Origin: Halomonas sp. MCCC 1A13316
Lineage (GTDB): Bacteria > Pseudomonadota > Gammaproteobacteria > Pseudomonadales > Halomonadaceae
NCBI RefSeq assembly: GCF_014931605.1
Contig: NZ_CP053382.1
Span: 2,046,001 to 2,110,000 of the forward strand
Direction: 5' to 3'
Length of the DNA stretch: 64,000 nt
A program made the translations under genes and the position numbers. The notes below the pieces were generated by a model that was given only the letters and a program-made list of their open reading frames with translations, was not told the origin of the DNA and ran no database searches. Numbering within the stretch: position 1 is the first letter of the stretch; every line of letters starts with the position of its first letter. Positions 49,422 through 59,902 of the stretch are shown here, piece after piece.

Positions 49422-49954
49422 ACCGGTGGCTCCTCGGCGTTGCCGGTGTCAGACGCCCGCGGACCCTTGGCGATGAGCTCGAAGACATCGACCAGCGCAT
49501 ACCAGGCCATGATCGCGGCGGAGATTGGCATCACGGCGTAGACATAGGTCATCGAGAGCCGCAGCGAAGCCGAGTGCTGGAAGCTCTGCATCTGCATATA
49601 GCGGTAGCCGATCACGATCAGTGCAACCAGGAAGCCCAACGCTATTAGCACCGCGGCGACTCGTGCCAGCTGTGCCACTCGCAAGGGCAGCGCCTCGACG
49701 ACGAAGGTCACGGCGATATGGCGCGCGCGCTGGTAGGCCAAGGTGGCGCCGAGAAAGGTGATCCAGATCAGCAGGAAGCGGGCCACCTCCTCTGTCCAGC
49801 CCACCGCGGTGAAGAAGACACGAGAGACGATCTGCAGCGTGATCACACCGATCAACGCCGCCATACCCAGAAACACGATAGGCTGAATGACGGCGTCGAG
49901 AGTGCGCTCGCTACGCTGCAGCAGGCCCGTCAGGGCGTGCAGCGGGGCGTTCAC
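49418..49954 (-). CDS. TRAP transporter small permease (DctQ type)
   Basis: A 178-residue, four-helix membrane protein. The segments GWTEEVARFLLIWITFLGAT and YQRARHIAVTFVVEALP are the usual DctQ signature. It starts (ATG at 49954) one base before the end of the solute-binding-protein gene and overlaps the large permease gene by four bases, so P-Q-M are tightly coupled. Confidence 0.92.
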   Translation of the reverse strand: MNAPLHALTGLLQRSERTLDAVIQPIVFLGMAALIGVITLQIVSRVFFTAVGWTEEVARFLLIWITFLGATLAYQRARHIAVTFVVEALPLRVAQLARVAAVLIALGFLVALIVIGYRYMQMQSFQHSASLRLSMTYVYAVMPISAAIMAWYALVDVFELIAKGPRASDTGNAEEPPV

Positions 49955-50950
49955 TTACTGCAATGCCTCGCGGATACGTGTGAGGTAATCGCCGAACTGA
50001 TCGCCGTACTTCTCGTAGACCGGCTCCACGGCAGTCTGGAAGGCTTCGAGGTCGGGCTCTTCGACGATCTCCATGCCGGCGGCGCGCAGCTCGTCGAGCT
50101 GGTCGGCCTCCATCTCTGCGTTCATGCGGCGCTCGTGCTCGGCGGCTTCCTGGGCGGCTTCCTCCAGCACCTCCTGGGCGGCTTCGGGCAGCTGTTTCCA
50201 GGCCGGCATCCCCATGACGAAGATGGCAGGAGCGTAGGTGTGGCGCGACAGCGTCATGTGGTCCTGGGTCTCGTAGAGCTTGAACGAGTGGATGACGTTG
50301 ACCGGGTTCTCCTGGCCATCGATGGTGCCCTGCTGCATGGCGGTGAGAGCTTCGGTCCAGGCCATGGGAATGGCGTTGGCGCCGAGTTCGCGGAAGGTAT
50401 CGGTGTAGACCGGGTTCTCCATCACACGGATGCGCAGGCCGTCGATGTCGTCTGGGCTGTGCACCGGGCGTTCGCTATTGGTCAGGTTGCGGAAGCCGCG
50501 CTCGGCATAGGCCAGGCCCTTGAGATTGACGTCGGCGAGCTTGTCAAGAAGCTCCTGGCCGATCTCGCCATCGAGCACTTCGTAGGCAGCCTCCGGTGAG
50601 GGGAACAGGAAGGGCAGTTCGAAGACCGCCATCTCCTCGACGAAGTTGGCCACCGGACCGTTGGTGATCACGCCCATGTCAACGGTGCCGATTTGCATGC
50701 CCTCGAGGAGGGTACGCTCGTCGCCCAGCGAGGCGTTGGGGTAGATGTCGATGGAAACGGCACCCTCTGTGCGCTCGGCAACCAGTTCCTGAAACTTCAC
50801 CGCGGCGATATGGAAACCGTCCTGCTCGTTAACCACGTGGGCCAGGCGCAGGGTCACCGGATCCATGTCTTCGAAATCGGAAGCCTGAACGGTGGAAACC
50901 ACGGCGAGGGAGATACCAAGTGCCAGCGTGTGGCGTGCAAACGTTTTCAT
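49955..50950 (-). CDS. TRAP transporter substrate-binding protein (DctP type)
   Basis: A 331-residue periplasmic protein with a signal peptide (MKTFARHTLALGISLAVVST, cleavage likely after VQA). Typical DctP segments are TLRLAHVVNEQDGFHIAAVK, VSIDIYPNASLGDERTLLEG, the substrate-anchoring Arg in LRIRVMENPVY and ALTAMQQGTIDGQENP. ATG at 50950 follows AAAGGA. It is the first gene of the operon. The sequence suggests a carboxylate ligand but does not define it. Confidence 0.93.
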   Translation of the reverse strand: MKTFARHTLALGISLAVVSTVQASDFEDMDPVTLRLAHVVNEQDGFHIAAVKFQELVAERTEGAVSIDIYPNASLGDERTLLEGMQIGTVDMGVITNGPVANFVEEMAVFELPFLFPSPEAAYEVLDGEIGQELLDKLADVNLKGLAYAERGFRNLTNSERPVHSPDDIDGLRIRVMENPVYTDTFRELGANAIPMAWTEALTAMQQGTIDGQENPVNVIHSFKLYETQDHMTLSRHTYAPAIFVMGMPAWKQLPEAAQEVLEEAAQEAAEHERRMNAEMEADQLDELRAAGMEIVEEPDLEAFQTAVEPVYEKYGDQFGDYLTRIREALQ

Positions 50951-51102
50951 TTTAATTTTCCTTTGTCGGGTCAAACCGCTGAGAGGATGCCCCAGCGGCC
51001 CCAACAGGGTCAATGATCGTGCTGACATTGGGTAACATACCGCCTGATTGACGGACATACGCGGTGATGCGCAACGCAGTGCCTCACGCGCGTAGTCATT
51101 TT

Positions 51103-51591
51103 CTACAAAAGGCGGTACATGACGTGGGCGTCGACCAAGCCTTGCTGCGGGTGTCGGAAGGCGCAGGGCAGGGTGCCGACGATCTCGAAGCCATGCTTCT
51201 GCCATTGACGTATGGCGACTTCGTTGGTCGAGACGACCATGTTGAACTGCATGGCGGTGAAGCCGAGCTCGCGAGCGACACGCAGGGAATCCTCGCACAG
51301 CTTGTTGGCGATACCCTGGCCTCGGGCCTTCTCGGCCACGAGATAGCCGCAGTTGCAGACATGATCGCCGGGGCCGGGCTGGTTGGGCTTGAGGTAATAG
51401 ACGCCGAGCAAGTTGCCAGCGGAGTCCTCGGCCACGCGTACGGCACGCGGCAGCTCCACCCACATGCGGAAGGCGTCGGGCTCGCTGATCTGGCGTGGCA
51501 CGGCGTAGCTGTCGCCGGCATGCAGCACAGGAGCGATGAAGCCCCACATCGCGGACCAGTCGCCCGACTGGTAGGGGCGGATACGGATCAT
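51103..51591 (-). CDS. GNAT-family N-acetyltransferase
   Basis: A 162-residue acetyl-CoA-dependent transferase. It starts IRIRPYQSGDWSAMWGFIAP; the acetyl-CoA loop appears as VAEKARGQGIANKL near residues 86-99, followed by LGFTAMQFNMVVSTNE and the closing WQKHGFEIVGTLP. The ATG at 51591 has a good AGGAGACCA ribosome binding site. It follows the aldehyde dehydrogenase gene on the same strand after 73 bases and may be in the same transcript. The acceptor substrate is unknown. Confidence 0.88.
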   Translation of the reverse strand: MIRIRPYQSGDWSAMWGFIAPVLHAGDSYAVPRQISEPDAFRMWVELPRAVRVAEDSAGNLLGVYYLKPNQPGPGDHVCNCGYLVAEKARGQGIANKLCEDSLRVARELGFTAMQFNMVVSTNEVAIRQWQKHGFEIVGTLPCAFRHPQQGLVDAHVMYRLL

Positions 51592-51664
51592 TGGTCTCCT
51601 CCTTGATACCTGGCATCGGCCCCCGATTCTATTCCAAGTCAGCGTGAAAAAGGCAGTCTCACAG

Positions 51665-53125
51665 TCATGACGGACCCACCAGGTGCTTGACGGCCAGATA
51701 AGCGGAGAGCCCCCAAGGGCCGAGTTCGCGGCCGATGCCGCTGCGCTTGAAGCCACCCCAGCCGGTTTCGGGCAGCACCAGCTGCTCGCTGTTGTACCAG
51801 ATGCTGCCGGCCTGTAGCTGTCGTCCGATACGTTGGGCTCGCTCGCCATCGCCGCTCACGACGGTCGCCGCCAGGCCGAAATCGCTGTCGTTGGCCAGCT
51901 CGATCGCCTCCTGTTCGCTCGCCACGCTGCGCGCGCAGAGTACCGGGCCGAAGATCTCCTCGCGCCATAGCCGACTGTGTGTCGGCACGTCGCGATAGAG
52001 GGTCGGGGCGACGAAGTAGCCCCGCTCGGGCAGCTTTCGATGGCTGGCATCGCGCACGGCCCTGAGCCCCTGCTGCTCCGCGATGGCGAGATAGGCATGC
52101 ACGCTCTCGCGCTGACGGGCACTGGTCAGCGGGCCCATGTCGGTGGCTTCCTCGAGCGGGTCACCCAGCACAAGTGCATCGATGCGTGCCGTCAAGGCGT
52201 CGTAGAGCGGCTCGGCGATGGTTTCATGGACGATCAGCCGCGAGGTAGCCGAGCAGATTTGGCCGGCATTGAAATAGAGGCCGGCCATGACCCAGTCGGC
52301 CGCCTGCACGGGGTCGGCATCCTCCATCACCAGGATCGGCGATTTGCCGCCGAGCTCCAGCGAAACATCGGCGGTGCGCTCGGCGGCGGTGCGCATCACC
52401 GACTCGCCGACCCGATTGCTGCCGGTGAAGGAGACCTTGTCGATGGCCGGATGCGCGGCGAGAGGGGCGCCGATGCCTTCGCCGTCGCCGAACAGCAGAT
52501 TGAGCACGCCGGCGGGCAGCCTGGTCTCCAGGGCGATCTCGGCCAGCGCTCGCTCGGGCAGCGGTGTCACCTCGGAGGGCTTGAGTACCGCCGTGCAGCC
52601 GGCGGCCAGCGCCGGGGCGAGCTTCCAGGCGCTGGTTACCAGCGGGAAGTTCCACGGCGTGATCAGGCCTACCACGCCAACCGGGTCGTGATAGCAGCGT
52701 GCCTCGACGCCTTCCATCTCAAGCTCGACGAGGCGGCCCTGGCGCCGATCCAGTGCGCGTGCCTGGCCGGCATAGTAGCGGTAACAAGCGATGGCATCGT
52801 CGAGGTCGATGCCGGCTTCGGCCAGCACCTTGCCGTTATTGGTCGATGAGAGCCGGATCAATTCGTCGCGACGTCGTGCCAGGCCATCGGCGAACCCTTC
52901 GAGATAGACGGCGCGCTCGGTACCGGAGAGCGCGCGCCAGGCGGGCAGCGCGCGGCGTGCTGCGGCTACGGCATCTTCCACGTCGTCCGGGTGGCCGGCG
53001 GAGACCTCGGCGATCGTCTCTTCGCGGTAGGGATTGGTCACTGCCAGGCGGCGTTCTCCCCGCGAGGGTACCCAGTCGTTGTTGATGAATTGATGATCGA
53101 GCTGCTGCAAGGGGAGTCTCTTCAT
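51665..53125 (-). CDS. NAD(P)+-dependent aldehyde dehydrogenase, probable 4-guanidinobutyraldehyde dehydrogenase
   Basis: A 486-residue aldehyde dehydrogenase. Visible are the coenzyme segment VVGLITPWNFPLVTSAWKLA with KPSEVTPL, the FTGSNRVGE loop, the general-base Glu in LELGGKSPILV and the nucleophilic Cys in FNAGQICSATSR. By sequence it belongs near betaine/aminobutyraldehyde dehydrogenases. The gene overlaps the upstream decarboxylase stop by four bases (ATGA), and a guanidinobutyrase gene begins the operon, so oxidation of 4-guanidinobutyraldehyde to 4-guanidinobutyrate is the likely step. Confidence 0.88.
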   Translation of the reverse strand: MKRLPLQQLDHQFINNDWVPSRGERRLAVTNPYREETIAEVSAGHPDDVEDAVAAARRALPAWRALSGTERAVYLEGFADGLARRRDELIRLSSTNNGKVLAEAGIDLDDAIACYRYYAGQARALDRRQGRLVELEMEGVEARCYHDPVGVVGLITPWNFPLVTSAWKLAPALAAGCTAVLKPSEVTPLPERALAEIALETRLPAGVLNLLFGDGEGIGAPLAAHPAIDKVSFTGSNRVGESVMRTAAERTADVSLELGGKSPILVMEDADPVQAADWVMAGLYFNAGQICSATSRLIVHETIAEPLYDALTARIDALVLGDPLEEATDMGPLTSARQRESVHAYLAIAEQQGLRAVRDASHRKLPERGYFVAPTLYRDVPTHSRLWREEIFGPVLCARSVASEQEAIELANDSDFGLAATVVSGDGERAQRIGRQLQAGSIWYNSEQLVLPETGWGGFKRSGIGRELGPWGLSAYLAVKHLVGPS

Positions 53126-54741
53126 GATCCGATGGCCTCGAGCCAGGCGTTGGCGTCCACTTCAATCAGCAGGGGGCCGTCACTGGGGCGAACGGCAAGG
53201 GCTCGGGCCAGCTCGGTGGGATTGCCGATTCGGGTGGCCAGGCAGCCGAAACCGGCGGCGACGGTCTGAAAGTCCGGCGCCTGGATGTCGACGCCGCAGC
53301 GCGTGACGCCGTGGGCATCCATGTAGCGGCGAATTTCCTCATAGCCCTGGTTGTGCCATAGCACGATCACTACCGGCAGGTTCTGCTCCACGGCGGTGGC
53401 GAGTTCACTGAGGGTGAACATCACGCCACCGTCGCCGACCAGCGCCACTACGGGAAGCGTCGGTTGGCCGAGCTGGGCGCCGAGGGCTGCCGGCAGGCCG
53501 TAGCCGAGGGTGCCGTAGCCGGTGGAGGCATTGAAGTAGCGCCGTGGCACGGGTTGCGAGACGAGATGATTGCCGGCATAGACCGGGGCGGTGGAGTCGC
53601 CGACCAGGATCGCCTCGGGCAGGGCTTCGCGTAGGGCGGCATAGAGCGGCACGAAGGGAGCGAAGGCCGGGTCGGCCTGGAGACCGAGTGCCTCGAGCGT
53701 GGCGGCTGTGCGCGCAGCGCCGTCGCGTGAGAGCGTCTCAGGGAAATGTTCGGCCAGCAGTGCCAGGCTGCGTCCGGCATCGCTTACCAGGCCCAGCGCG
53801 ACCTGCTGATTGCGCACCAGTTGCTGGGCGTCGAGGTCGATGCGGATCAACCTGCCGCGCAGCTCGAAACCATCGTCGAACACGACGTCATAGTCGGTCT
53901 CACCGAGCTCGGTGCCTACGGCCAGAATGACGTCGGCGTCTCGGGCTAGCTCGCGTACCGCCGGCAGCGCCGCATTGGCACCCAGATCGAGATGATGATC
54001 GCGGCCCAGCAGCCCCTTGGCGTTAATCGTCGTCACCGTGGGCGCATCGAGCCGCTCCACCAGCGCTCTAGCCGCCTCGGGTGCATCCACGCAGCCACCG
54101 CCCAGCAGCACCAGCGGGCGCTGTGCTTCCTTCAACCACTGAGCGGCCAGTGCCAACCCTTCGGGATCGGGCGTCGGGCGGTAAAGCCTTGCCGGCGGCG
54201 ACAGTTCGTTCATCTCCACCGGCGCATCGAACAGGTCGATGGGAATCTCGATATGCACCGGGCCGGGGCGCTGCCCCTGGAACACGGCAAAGGCGCGCGC
54301 CAACACCTCCGGCAAGGCAGCGGGGTCGAGCAGGGTATGGCTGAAGCGGGAGACTCCCGCCATCAGTTGCTGCTGGCTGGCGAGCTCGTGCAGTCGGCCC
54401 TGGCCGCGGCCCAGGGTGTCGCGGCGGTTGACGCTGGATATCACCAGCATGGGGATCGAGTCGGCCAGCGCCTGACCCATGGCGGTGGCGATATTGGTCA
54501 TGCCGGGCCCGGTGATGATCAGGCAGACCCCGGGCTTGCCGGTGGCGCGGGCGTAGCCGTCGGCCATGAAGCCGGCGCCCTGCTCGTGGCGCGGCGTGAC
54601 GTGGCGCACGCCGCCGTCCTCCAGCCCGCGGTAGAGCGCCACCGTATGCACGCCGGGGATGCCGAACACCGTGTCGACGGCATACCGCTCGTGCAGGAAC
54701 CTCAGCAGCAACCGGGCGCAGGTCATGGGAGCGTGTTCCAT
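53122..54741 (-). CDS. aruI: ThDP-dependent 5-guanidino-2-oxopentanoate decarboxylase (AruI-like)
   Basis: A 539-residue thiamine-diphosphate enzyme of the acetolactate synthase superfamily. The catalytic Glu is in RHEQGAGFMADGYARATG, and the ThDP-binding motif starts at VGDGGVMFTLSELATA and closes at LWHNQGY. In the arginine transaminase pathway AruI decarboxylates 2-ketoarginine to 4-guanidinobutyraldehyde. Length (AruI is about 560) and the flanking aldehyde dehydrogenase and guanidinobutyrase genes favour this over acetolactate synthase or oxalyl-CoA decarboxylase. ATG at 54741 has GAGGT upstream; a later ATG at 54726 is possible. Confidence 0.85.
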   Translation of the reverse strand: MEHAPMTCARLLLRFLHERYAVDTVFGIPGVHTVALYRGLEDGGVRHVTPRHEQGAGFMADGYARATGKPGVCLIITGPGMTNIATAMGQALADSIPMLVISSVNRRDTLGRGQGRLHELASQQQLMAGVSRFSHTLLDPAALPEVLARAFAVFQGQRPGPVHIEIPIDLFDAPVEMNELSPPARLYRPTPDPEGLALAAQWLKEAQRPLVLLGGGCVDAPEAARALVERLDAPTVTTINAKGLLGRDHHLDLGANAALPAVRELARDADVILAVGTELGETDYDVVFDDGFELRGRLIRIDLDAQQLVRNQQVALGLVSDAGRSLALLAEHFPETLSRDGAARTAATLEALGLQADPAFAPFVPLYAALREALPEAILVGDSTAPVYAGNHLVSQPVPRRYFNASTGYGTLGYGLPAALGAQLGQPTLPVVALVGDGGVMFTLSELATAVEQNLPVVIVLWHNQGYEEIRRYMDAHGVTRCGVDIQAPDFQTVAAGFGCLATRIGNPTELARALAVRPSDGPLLIEVDANAWLEAIGS

Positions 54742-54750
54742 CGTCGAACC

Positions 54751-56133
54751 TCAGAAGAAGAAGGTGTGGGCCATGAAAGCGATGATCGGCAGCGTGATGG
54801 CCGTGCGTAGCAGGAAGATCGCCACCAGCTCCCACAGCTTGAGGGGAATCTTCGACTTGAGCAGCAGCGCGCCGATCTCCGACATGTATATCAACTGGGT
54901 CAGCGACAGGCAGGCGATGACGAAGCGGGTCAGCTCGCTCTCGATATTGGTGGCAAGTACCGCCGGCAGGAACATGTCGGCGAAGCCCACCAGGGTGGCG
55001 GGGGCGGCCGCCTCGGCCTCGGGAATGCGCAGCAGTTCCAGCACCGGCACCATGGGGTAGGAGAGCCAGGTGAACAGCGGCGTGAACTCGGCAAGGATCA
55101 GCGCCACGGTGCCAATGGCGAATACCAGCGGCAGCAGGCCGAGGAAGATGTCGGCCACGTTGAACAGCGCGTTGCGGGCGAGCTCCCTGGGGCCGGGAGC
55201 ATGCTCGGCGCGGCGTACTGCCTGGGTCAGGCTATAGCGCAGCAGACCCATTTCCTCGGTGCGCTTCTCCGACAGCTGGCAGCCGACCGGCTCGTAGTAG
55301 CTATCGGGCTTGCGCGAAAGTGGCGGCAGGCGAGGCACGATGACTGCGGCGATCAGTCCGGCCACCACCACGGTGAAGTAGAACTGCACGAACATGTGGT
55401 TGAGATCGACGAAGCTGGTGATCAGCAGGCTGAAGGCGATCGACACGATAGAGAAGTTTGTGGCGATGACCGAGGCTTCGCGACGGCTGTAGTAACCCTG
55501 CTCGTACTGTTGGGTAGTGATCAGGACGCCCACGGTGCCCGAGCCCATCCACGAGGCGGTGGCATCGATGGCACTGCGCCCGGGCAGGTTGAAGATCATC
55601 CGGAACGGCTTGCGTACCAGGCTGCCGATGAACTCCATGAAGCCGAACTCGACCAGGAACGGCAGCAGCAGGGCGGCGAAGAAGAAAAAGGTCAGCAGCA
55701 CAGGCGCCAGGTCGTTGAGCATCACGCCACCGGTGAACGAGGCGGTGACGAACTCGGGCCCGAACTGGAAGTACGTCATCAGGGCGAAGGCCGCCCCGAG
55801 GAGGCGCATGCCGAACCACACCGGACCGACGTGGAACATGTCGTGCAGCACCCCTTTGTCGGCCCAGCGAGGCCGTGCGAGCTTGACCCAGGAGGTGGCC
55901 AGCACCGAGAGCACCAGTACGAATACGGCGATGGCCGGCAGGGCGCCGCCGAGCAGCGCCTTGAGCCCGTCGGCCATCAGCCCCATTCCGATGTTGATGG
56001 TGTCGCCGACCTGGAACGGCACCAGGAACAAGCCGACGCCGATAGCAGAGGGAACGATGAATTTCAGCAGGTTGCTGCGCTCGAAAGGCGCCGGAACGGC
56101 AGCATTTCGCTGAAAGTTGTCAGTGGTGGACAT
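54751..56133 (-). CDS. YjiH-family membrane protein (paralogue in guanidino operon)
   Basis: A 460-residue membrane protein of the same family as the gene at 40850-42181. Shared landmarks are LKFIVPSAIGVGLFLVPFQV at the N-terminus, NLPGRSAIDATASWMGSGTV in the middle, RLPPLSR after the central helices and a second Gate-like half (GFADMFLPAVLATNIESELT). ATG at 56133 follows AAGGGT. It lies between the guanidinobutyrase and AruI-like genes of one operon, where an uptake system for arginine, 2-ketoarginine or 4-guanidinobutyrate would be expected. Transport is inferred from context only. Confidence 0.8.
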   Translation of the reverse strand: MSTTDNFQRNAAVPAPFERSNLLKFIVPSAIGVGLFLVPFQVGDTINIGMGLMADGLKALLGGALPAIAVFVLVLSVLATSWVKLARPRWADKGVLHDMFHVGPVWFGMRLLGAAFALMTYFQFGPEFVTASFTGGVMLNDLAPVLLTFFFFAALLLPFLVEFGFMEFIGSLVRKPFRMIFNLPGRSAIDATASWMGSGTVGVLITTQQYEQGYYSRREASVIATNFSIVSIAFSLLITSFVDLNHMFVQFYFTVVVAGLIAAVIVPRLPPLSRKPDSYYEPVGCQLSEKRTEEMGLLRYSLTQAVRRAEHAPGPRELARNALFNVADIFLGLLPLVFAIGTVALILAEFTPLFTWLSYPMVPVLELLRIPEAEAAAPATLVGFADMFLPAVLATNIESELTRFVIACLSLTQLIYMSEIGALLLKSKIPLKLWELVAIFLLRTAITLPIIAFMAHTFFF

Positions 56134-56177
56134 GGGTTTACCCTTGGGTTGTCGTTGTAGGTTCATGCGGTGTCATG

Positions 56178-57128
56178 TCAATCGCGGCGCTTGACGCCCG
56201 GCAGGACGCAGAGCATCTCGTAGAGCAGGGTGGCGCCCATCAGCGCCGTGTTGCCGCTGGTGTCGTAGGGCGGCGAGACCTCGACCAGGTCGCCGCCGAC
56301 GATGTTCAGCCCGGCGGCGCCACGTACGATCTCGAGCCCCTGGGCCGAGGTCAGGCCGCCCATCTCGACGGTGCCGGTGCCGGGGGCGACGGAGGGGTCC
56401 AGCCCGTCGATGTCGAAGGTGATATAGACCGGGGTATCGCCCATCTGCTCGCGCACCTCTTTCATCAGCGGCTCGAGCGAGCGGTACCAGCACTCCTCGG
56501 CGGTGACCACGCGGAAACCCTGTTGACGGCACCAGTCGAAGTCCTCGGCGGCATAGCCGGTGCCGCGCAGCCCGATCTGCGCCACTTTGCCCTTGGCCAG
56601 GAGCCCTTCTTCCTGGGCGCGACGAAACGGCGTGCCATGGGCCAGAGGCTCGCCGAACATGTGCTCGTTGACGTCGGCATGGGCATCGATGTGGATCAGC
56701 CCCACCGGGCCATGTCTGTTGGCGATAGCGCGCAGAATCGGTAGCGTGATCAGGTGGTCGCCGCCCAGCGTGAGCGGGATGCTGCCGTGGCCAAGCACCT
56801 CGTCGTAGAAGCGGCTGATGATGTCCACGGTCTTGGGTAGATGGAAGGTATTGATCGGCACGTCGCCGATATCGGCCACCTGCAGGCTGTCGAAGGGGGC
56901 GGCGCGGGTCGCCATGTTATAGGGGCGCAGCATGCGCGACTCGTCGCGTATCTGGCGCGGCCCCAGGCGGGTGCCGGGGCGGTTGGAGGTGCCGATGTCC
57001 AGCGGTACGCCGATGAAGGCCACGTCCAACCCTTCGGCCGTGGGCTGTGTGGGCAGGCGCATCATGGTGGCGGGGCCACCGAAGCGCGGCATGTCGTTGC
57101 CGCCTAGCGGCTGGTTGTAGTCGGTCAT
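56178..57128 (-). CDS. gbuA: Guanidinobutyrase (agmatinase/ureohydrolase family)
   Basis: A 316-residue binuclear-manganese ureohydrolase. Metal-binding segments are LTLGGDHLITLPIL, LIHIDAHADVNEHM and ITFDIDGLDPSVAPGTGTVE. The N-terminus NQPLGGNDMPRFGGPATMMR and VSPPYDTSGNTALMGA closely match Pseudomonas GbuA, which splits 4-guanidinobutyrate into GABA and urea, so this is preferred over agmatinase. ATG at 57128 with GAGG seven bases upstream is chosen over an ATG at 57149. First gene of the gbuA-yjiH-aruI-aldehyde dehydrogenase operon, behind a sigma-54 promoter. Confidence 0.9.
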   Translation of the reverse strand: MTDYNQPLGGNDMPRFGGPATMMRLPTQPTAEGLDVAFIGVPLDIGTSNRPGTRLGPRQIRDESRMLRPYNMATRAAPFDSLQVADIGDVPINTFHLPKTVDIISRFYDEVLGHGSIPLTLGGDHLITLPILRAIANRHGPVGLIHIDAHADVNEHMFGEPLAHGTPFRRAQEEGLLAKGKVAQIGLRGTGYAAEDFDWCRQQGFRVVTAEECWYRSLEPLMKEVREQMGDTPVYITFDIDGLDPSVAPGTGTVEMGGLTSAQGLEIVRGAAGLNIVGGDLVEVSPPYDTSGNTALMGATLLYEMLCVLPGVKRRD

Positions 57129-57173
57129 GGGTAGCCTCTGCTTTGTCATGATCTGCTTTACTATGTGACTAGT

Positions 57174-57189
57174 AGCAGTTTCCGTGCCA
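57174..57189 (-). promoter_or_regulatory. Sigma-54 (-24/-12) promoter of the gbuA operon
   Basis: Read on the minus strand, TGGCACGGAAACTGCT matches the consensus TGGCACGnnnnTTGCW at every defined base but one (C for T at the first base of the -12 block). It would start transcription near 57163, about 36 bases before the gbuA ATG. A sigma-54 activator gene lies immediately divergent. Confidence 0.8.
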
Positions 57190-57242
57190 ATGCCAGAAAG
57201 CCCTTATCATGGGCTTCTTGAGATGTGCGGATGCAGATTTGG

Positions 57243-57264
57243 ATCGACCAGGATAAAGGTCGAT
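57243..57264. promoter_or_regulatory. Inverted repeat, probable enhancer site for the sigma-54 activator
   Basis: ATCGACC (57243-57249) and GGTCGAT (57258-57264) are perfect seven-base arms eight bases apart. The repeat is about 80-100 bases upstream of the predicted gbuA start site, a normal enhancer distance, and ends six bases before the ATG at 57271, so it may also mediate autoregulation. Confidence 0.6.
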
Positions 57265-57270
57265 ACACCT

Positions 57271-58724
<1,454 letters not shown>

Positions 58725-58734
<10 letters not shown>

Positions 58735-59843
58735 GCCGAGTTTTCCATGATGACCCGCTCGAGGATCTCGAAGCGGCCGGGCACTAGGGCGTCCTCTACC
58801 GCGGTGATGCGCAACACGTGGCCCAAGTCGGGGTGGGCGGGGCGGGCGATGAGCCGACCGGCTTCCAGCAGCTCCTGGTTCAGACGTCCCGCCAGCTCCG
58901 CACTGGGCAAGCGCAGGGCGATGAAGTTGGTCGCGCTGGGCAGCACCTCGGCGCCCAGGTCGTGGAAGTGCGAGGCCAGCCGCTCGCGGCGCTGCTTGAC
59001 CGCATGGACGTGCGCCTCGACTTCGCTGTGATGGTCGAGGACGGTCTCAGCGGCAGCCTGGGTCAGGGTCGTGACGGCATAGTGAATGCGCACCTTCATC
59101 ATCATGGCCAGCGTCTCGGGCTCGGCAATGGCATAGCCGATGCGCAGCCCGGCCAGGCCATGGGCCTTGGAAAGGGTGCGCAGGCGGATCACTCCGGGCA
59201 TTACCTCACGGCTGTAGGCAGAGTCGGCATCGTCGCGAAAGTCGTGGTAGGCCTCGTCGATCAGCAACCAGCAGTCTTCGGGAAGTTCGGCACGTAGTCG
59301 GTGGATCTCGTCGTCGCTGTGCAGGTGACCGCTGGGGTTGTCGGGGTTGGCGACGTAGACGAGCCGGGCTCCATGCTCATGGGCACTCTCTTTCAGTGCC
59401 TCCAGGTCCGGTGCGAGCAAGCCGGGGGCCTCACGGTAGCGCCGTTCGACGAGTTGGCAGCCCTGGCCCCGGGCGAAGTAACCGAAGGTGGGGTAGGTGC
59501 CGCTGGCGCTCACCACCGTGCAGCCCGGCGTAGCCACCGTGCGCAATGCCAGCGCGATCAGGCTATCGGCCCCGGCATCCACTAGGGTAACGTCCAACGG
59601 CAGGCCGTAGAGCGAGGCGAGGCGTTGGCGCACGCCCAGTGCCTCCGAGTCGCCATAGCAGTAAACGTGCTCGACCATGGCGTCGCCGAAGCGTTCGCGC
59701 AGCGCTCGATGGGGCATGTCGAGGCCTTCGTTGGAGCCCAGGCGATGAGGAATCTCACGGCCGATGCGCCGCTCCAGCACCTTGATGCCGGGAAAAGGAT
59801 TGCTGGGGCCGGAGCCGGTCAGGTGGTTCGGGAAGCGAGGCAT
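58725..59843 (-). CDS. PLP-dependent aminotransferase, HisC-like (class I/II)
   Basis: A 372-residue fold-type I aminotransferase. It has the Asn of VANPDNPSGHLHS, the Asp/Tyr pair of LLIDEAYHDFRDD and the PLP lysine in RLRTLSKAHGLAGLRIGYA, followed by the substrate-carboxylate Arg near the C-terminus (HVLRITAVEDALVPGRFE). It resembles histidinol-phosphate aminotransferase but sits outside any his operon. Its stop overlaps that of the sigma-54 activator by 10 bases (convergent). It could be the arginine or other amino-acid transaminase that feeds the AruI-like step; this is inference. Confidence 0.85.
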
Positions 59844-59902
59844 TTAAGACTCCAGTACTGGTAATCGATAATGAGCGATCGTCGCAGGAGGCAGTGGCTG
59901 GC

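Noticed and set aside
49955..51616. A TRAP substrate-binding protein extended to 51616
   Set aside because: The added sequence is the shadow of the GNAT gene. A typical signal peptide and an AAAGGA site support the ATG at 50950.
53122..54741. Acetolactate synthase large subunit
   Set aside because: It belongs to the same ThDP superfamily, but there is no small subunit or ilv gene nearby, and the gbuA/aldehyde dehydrogenase context fits AruI much better.
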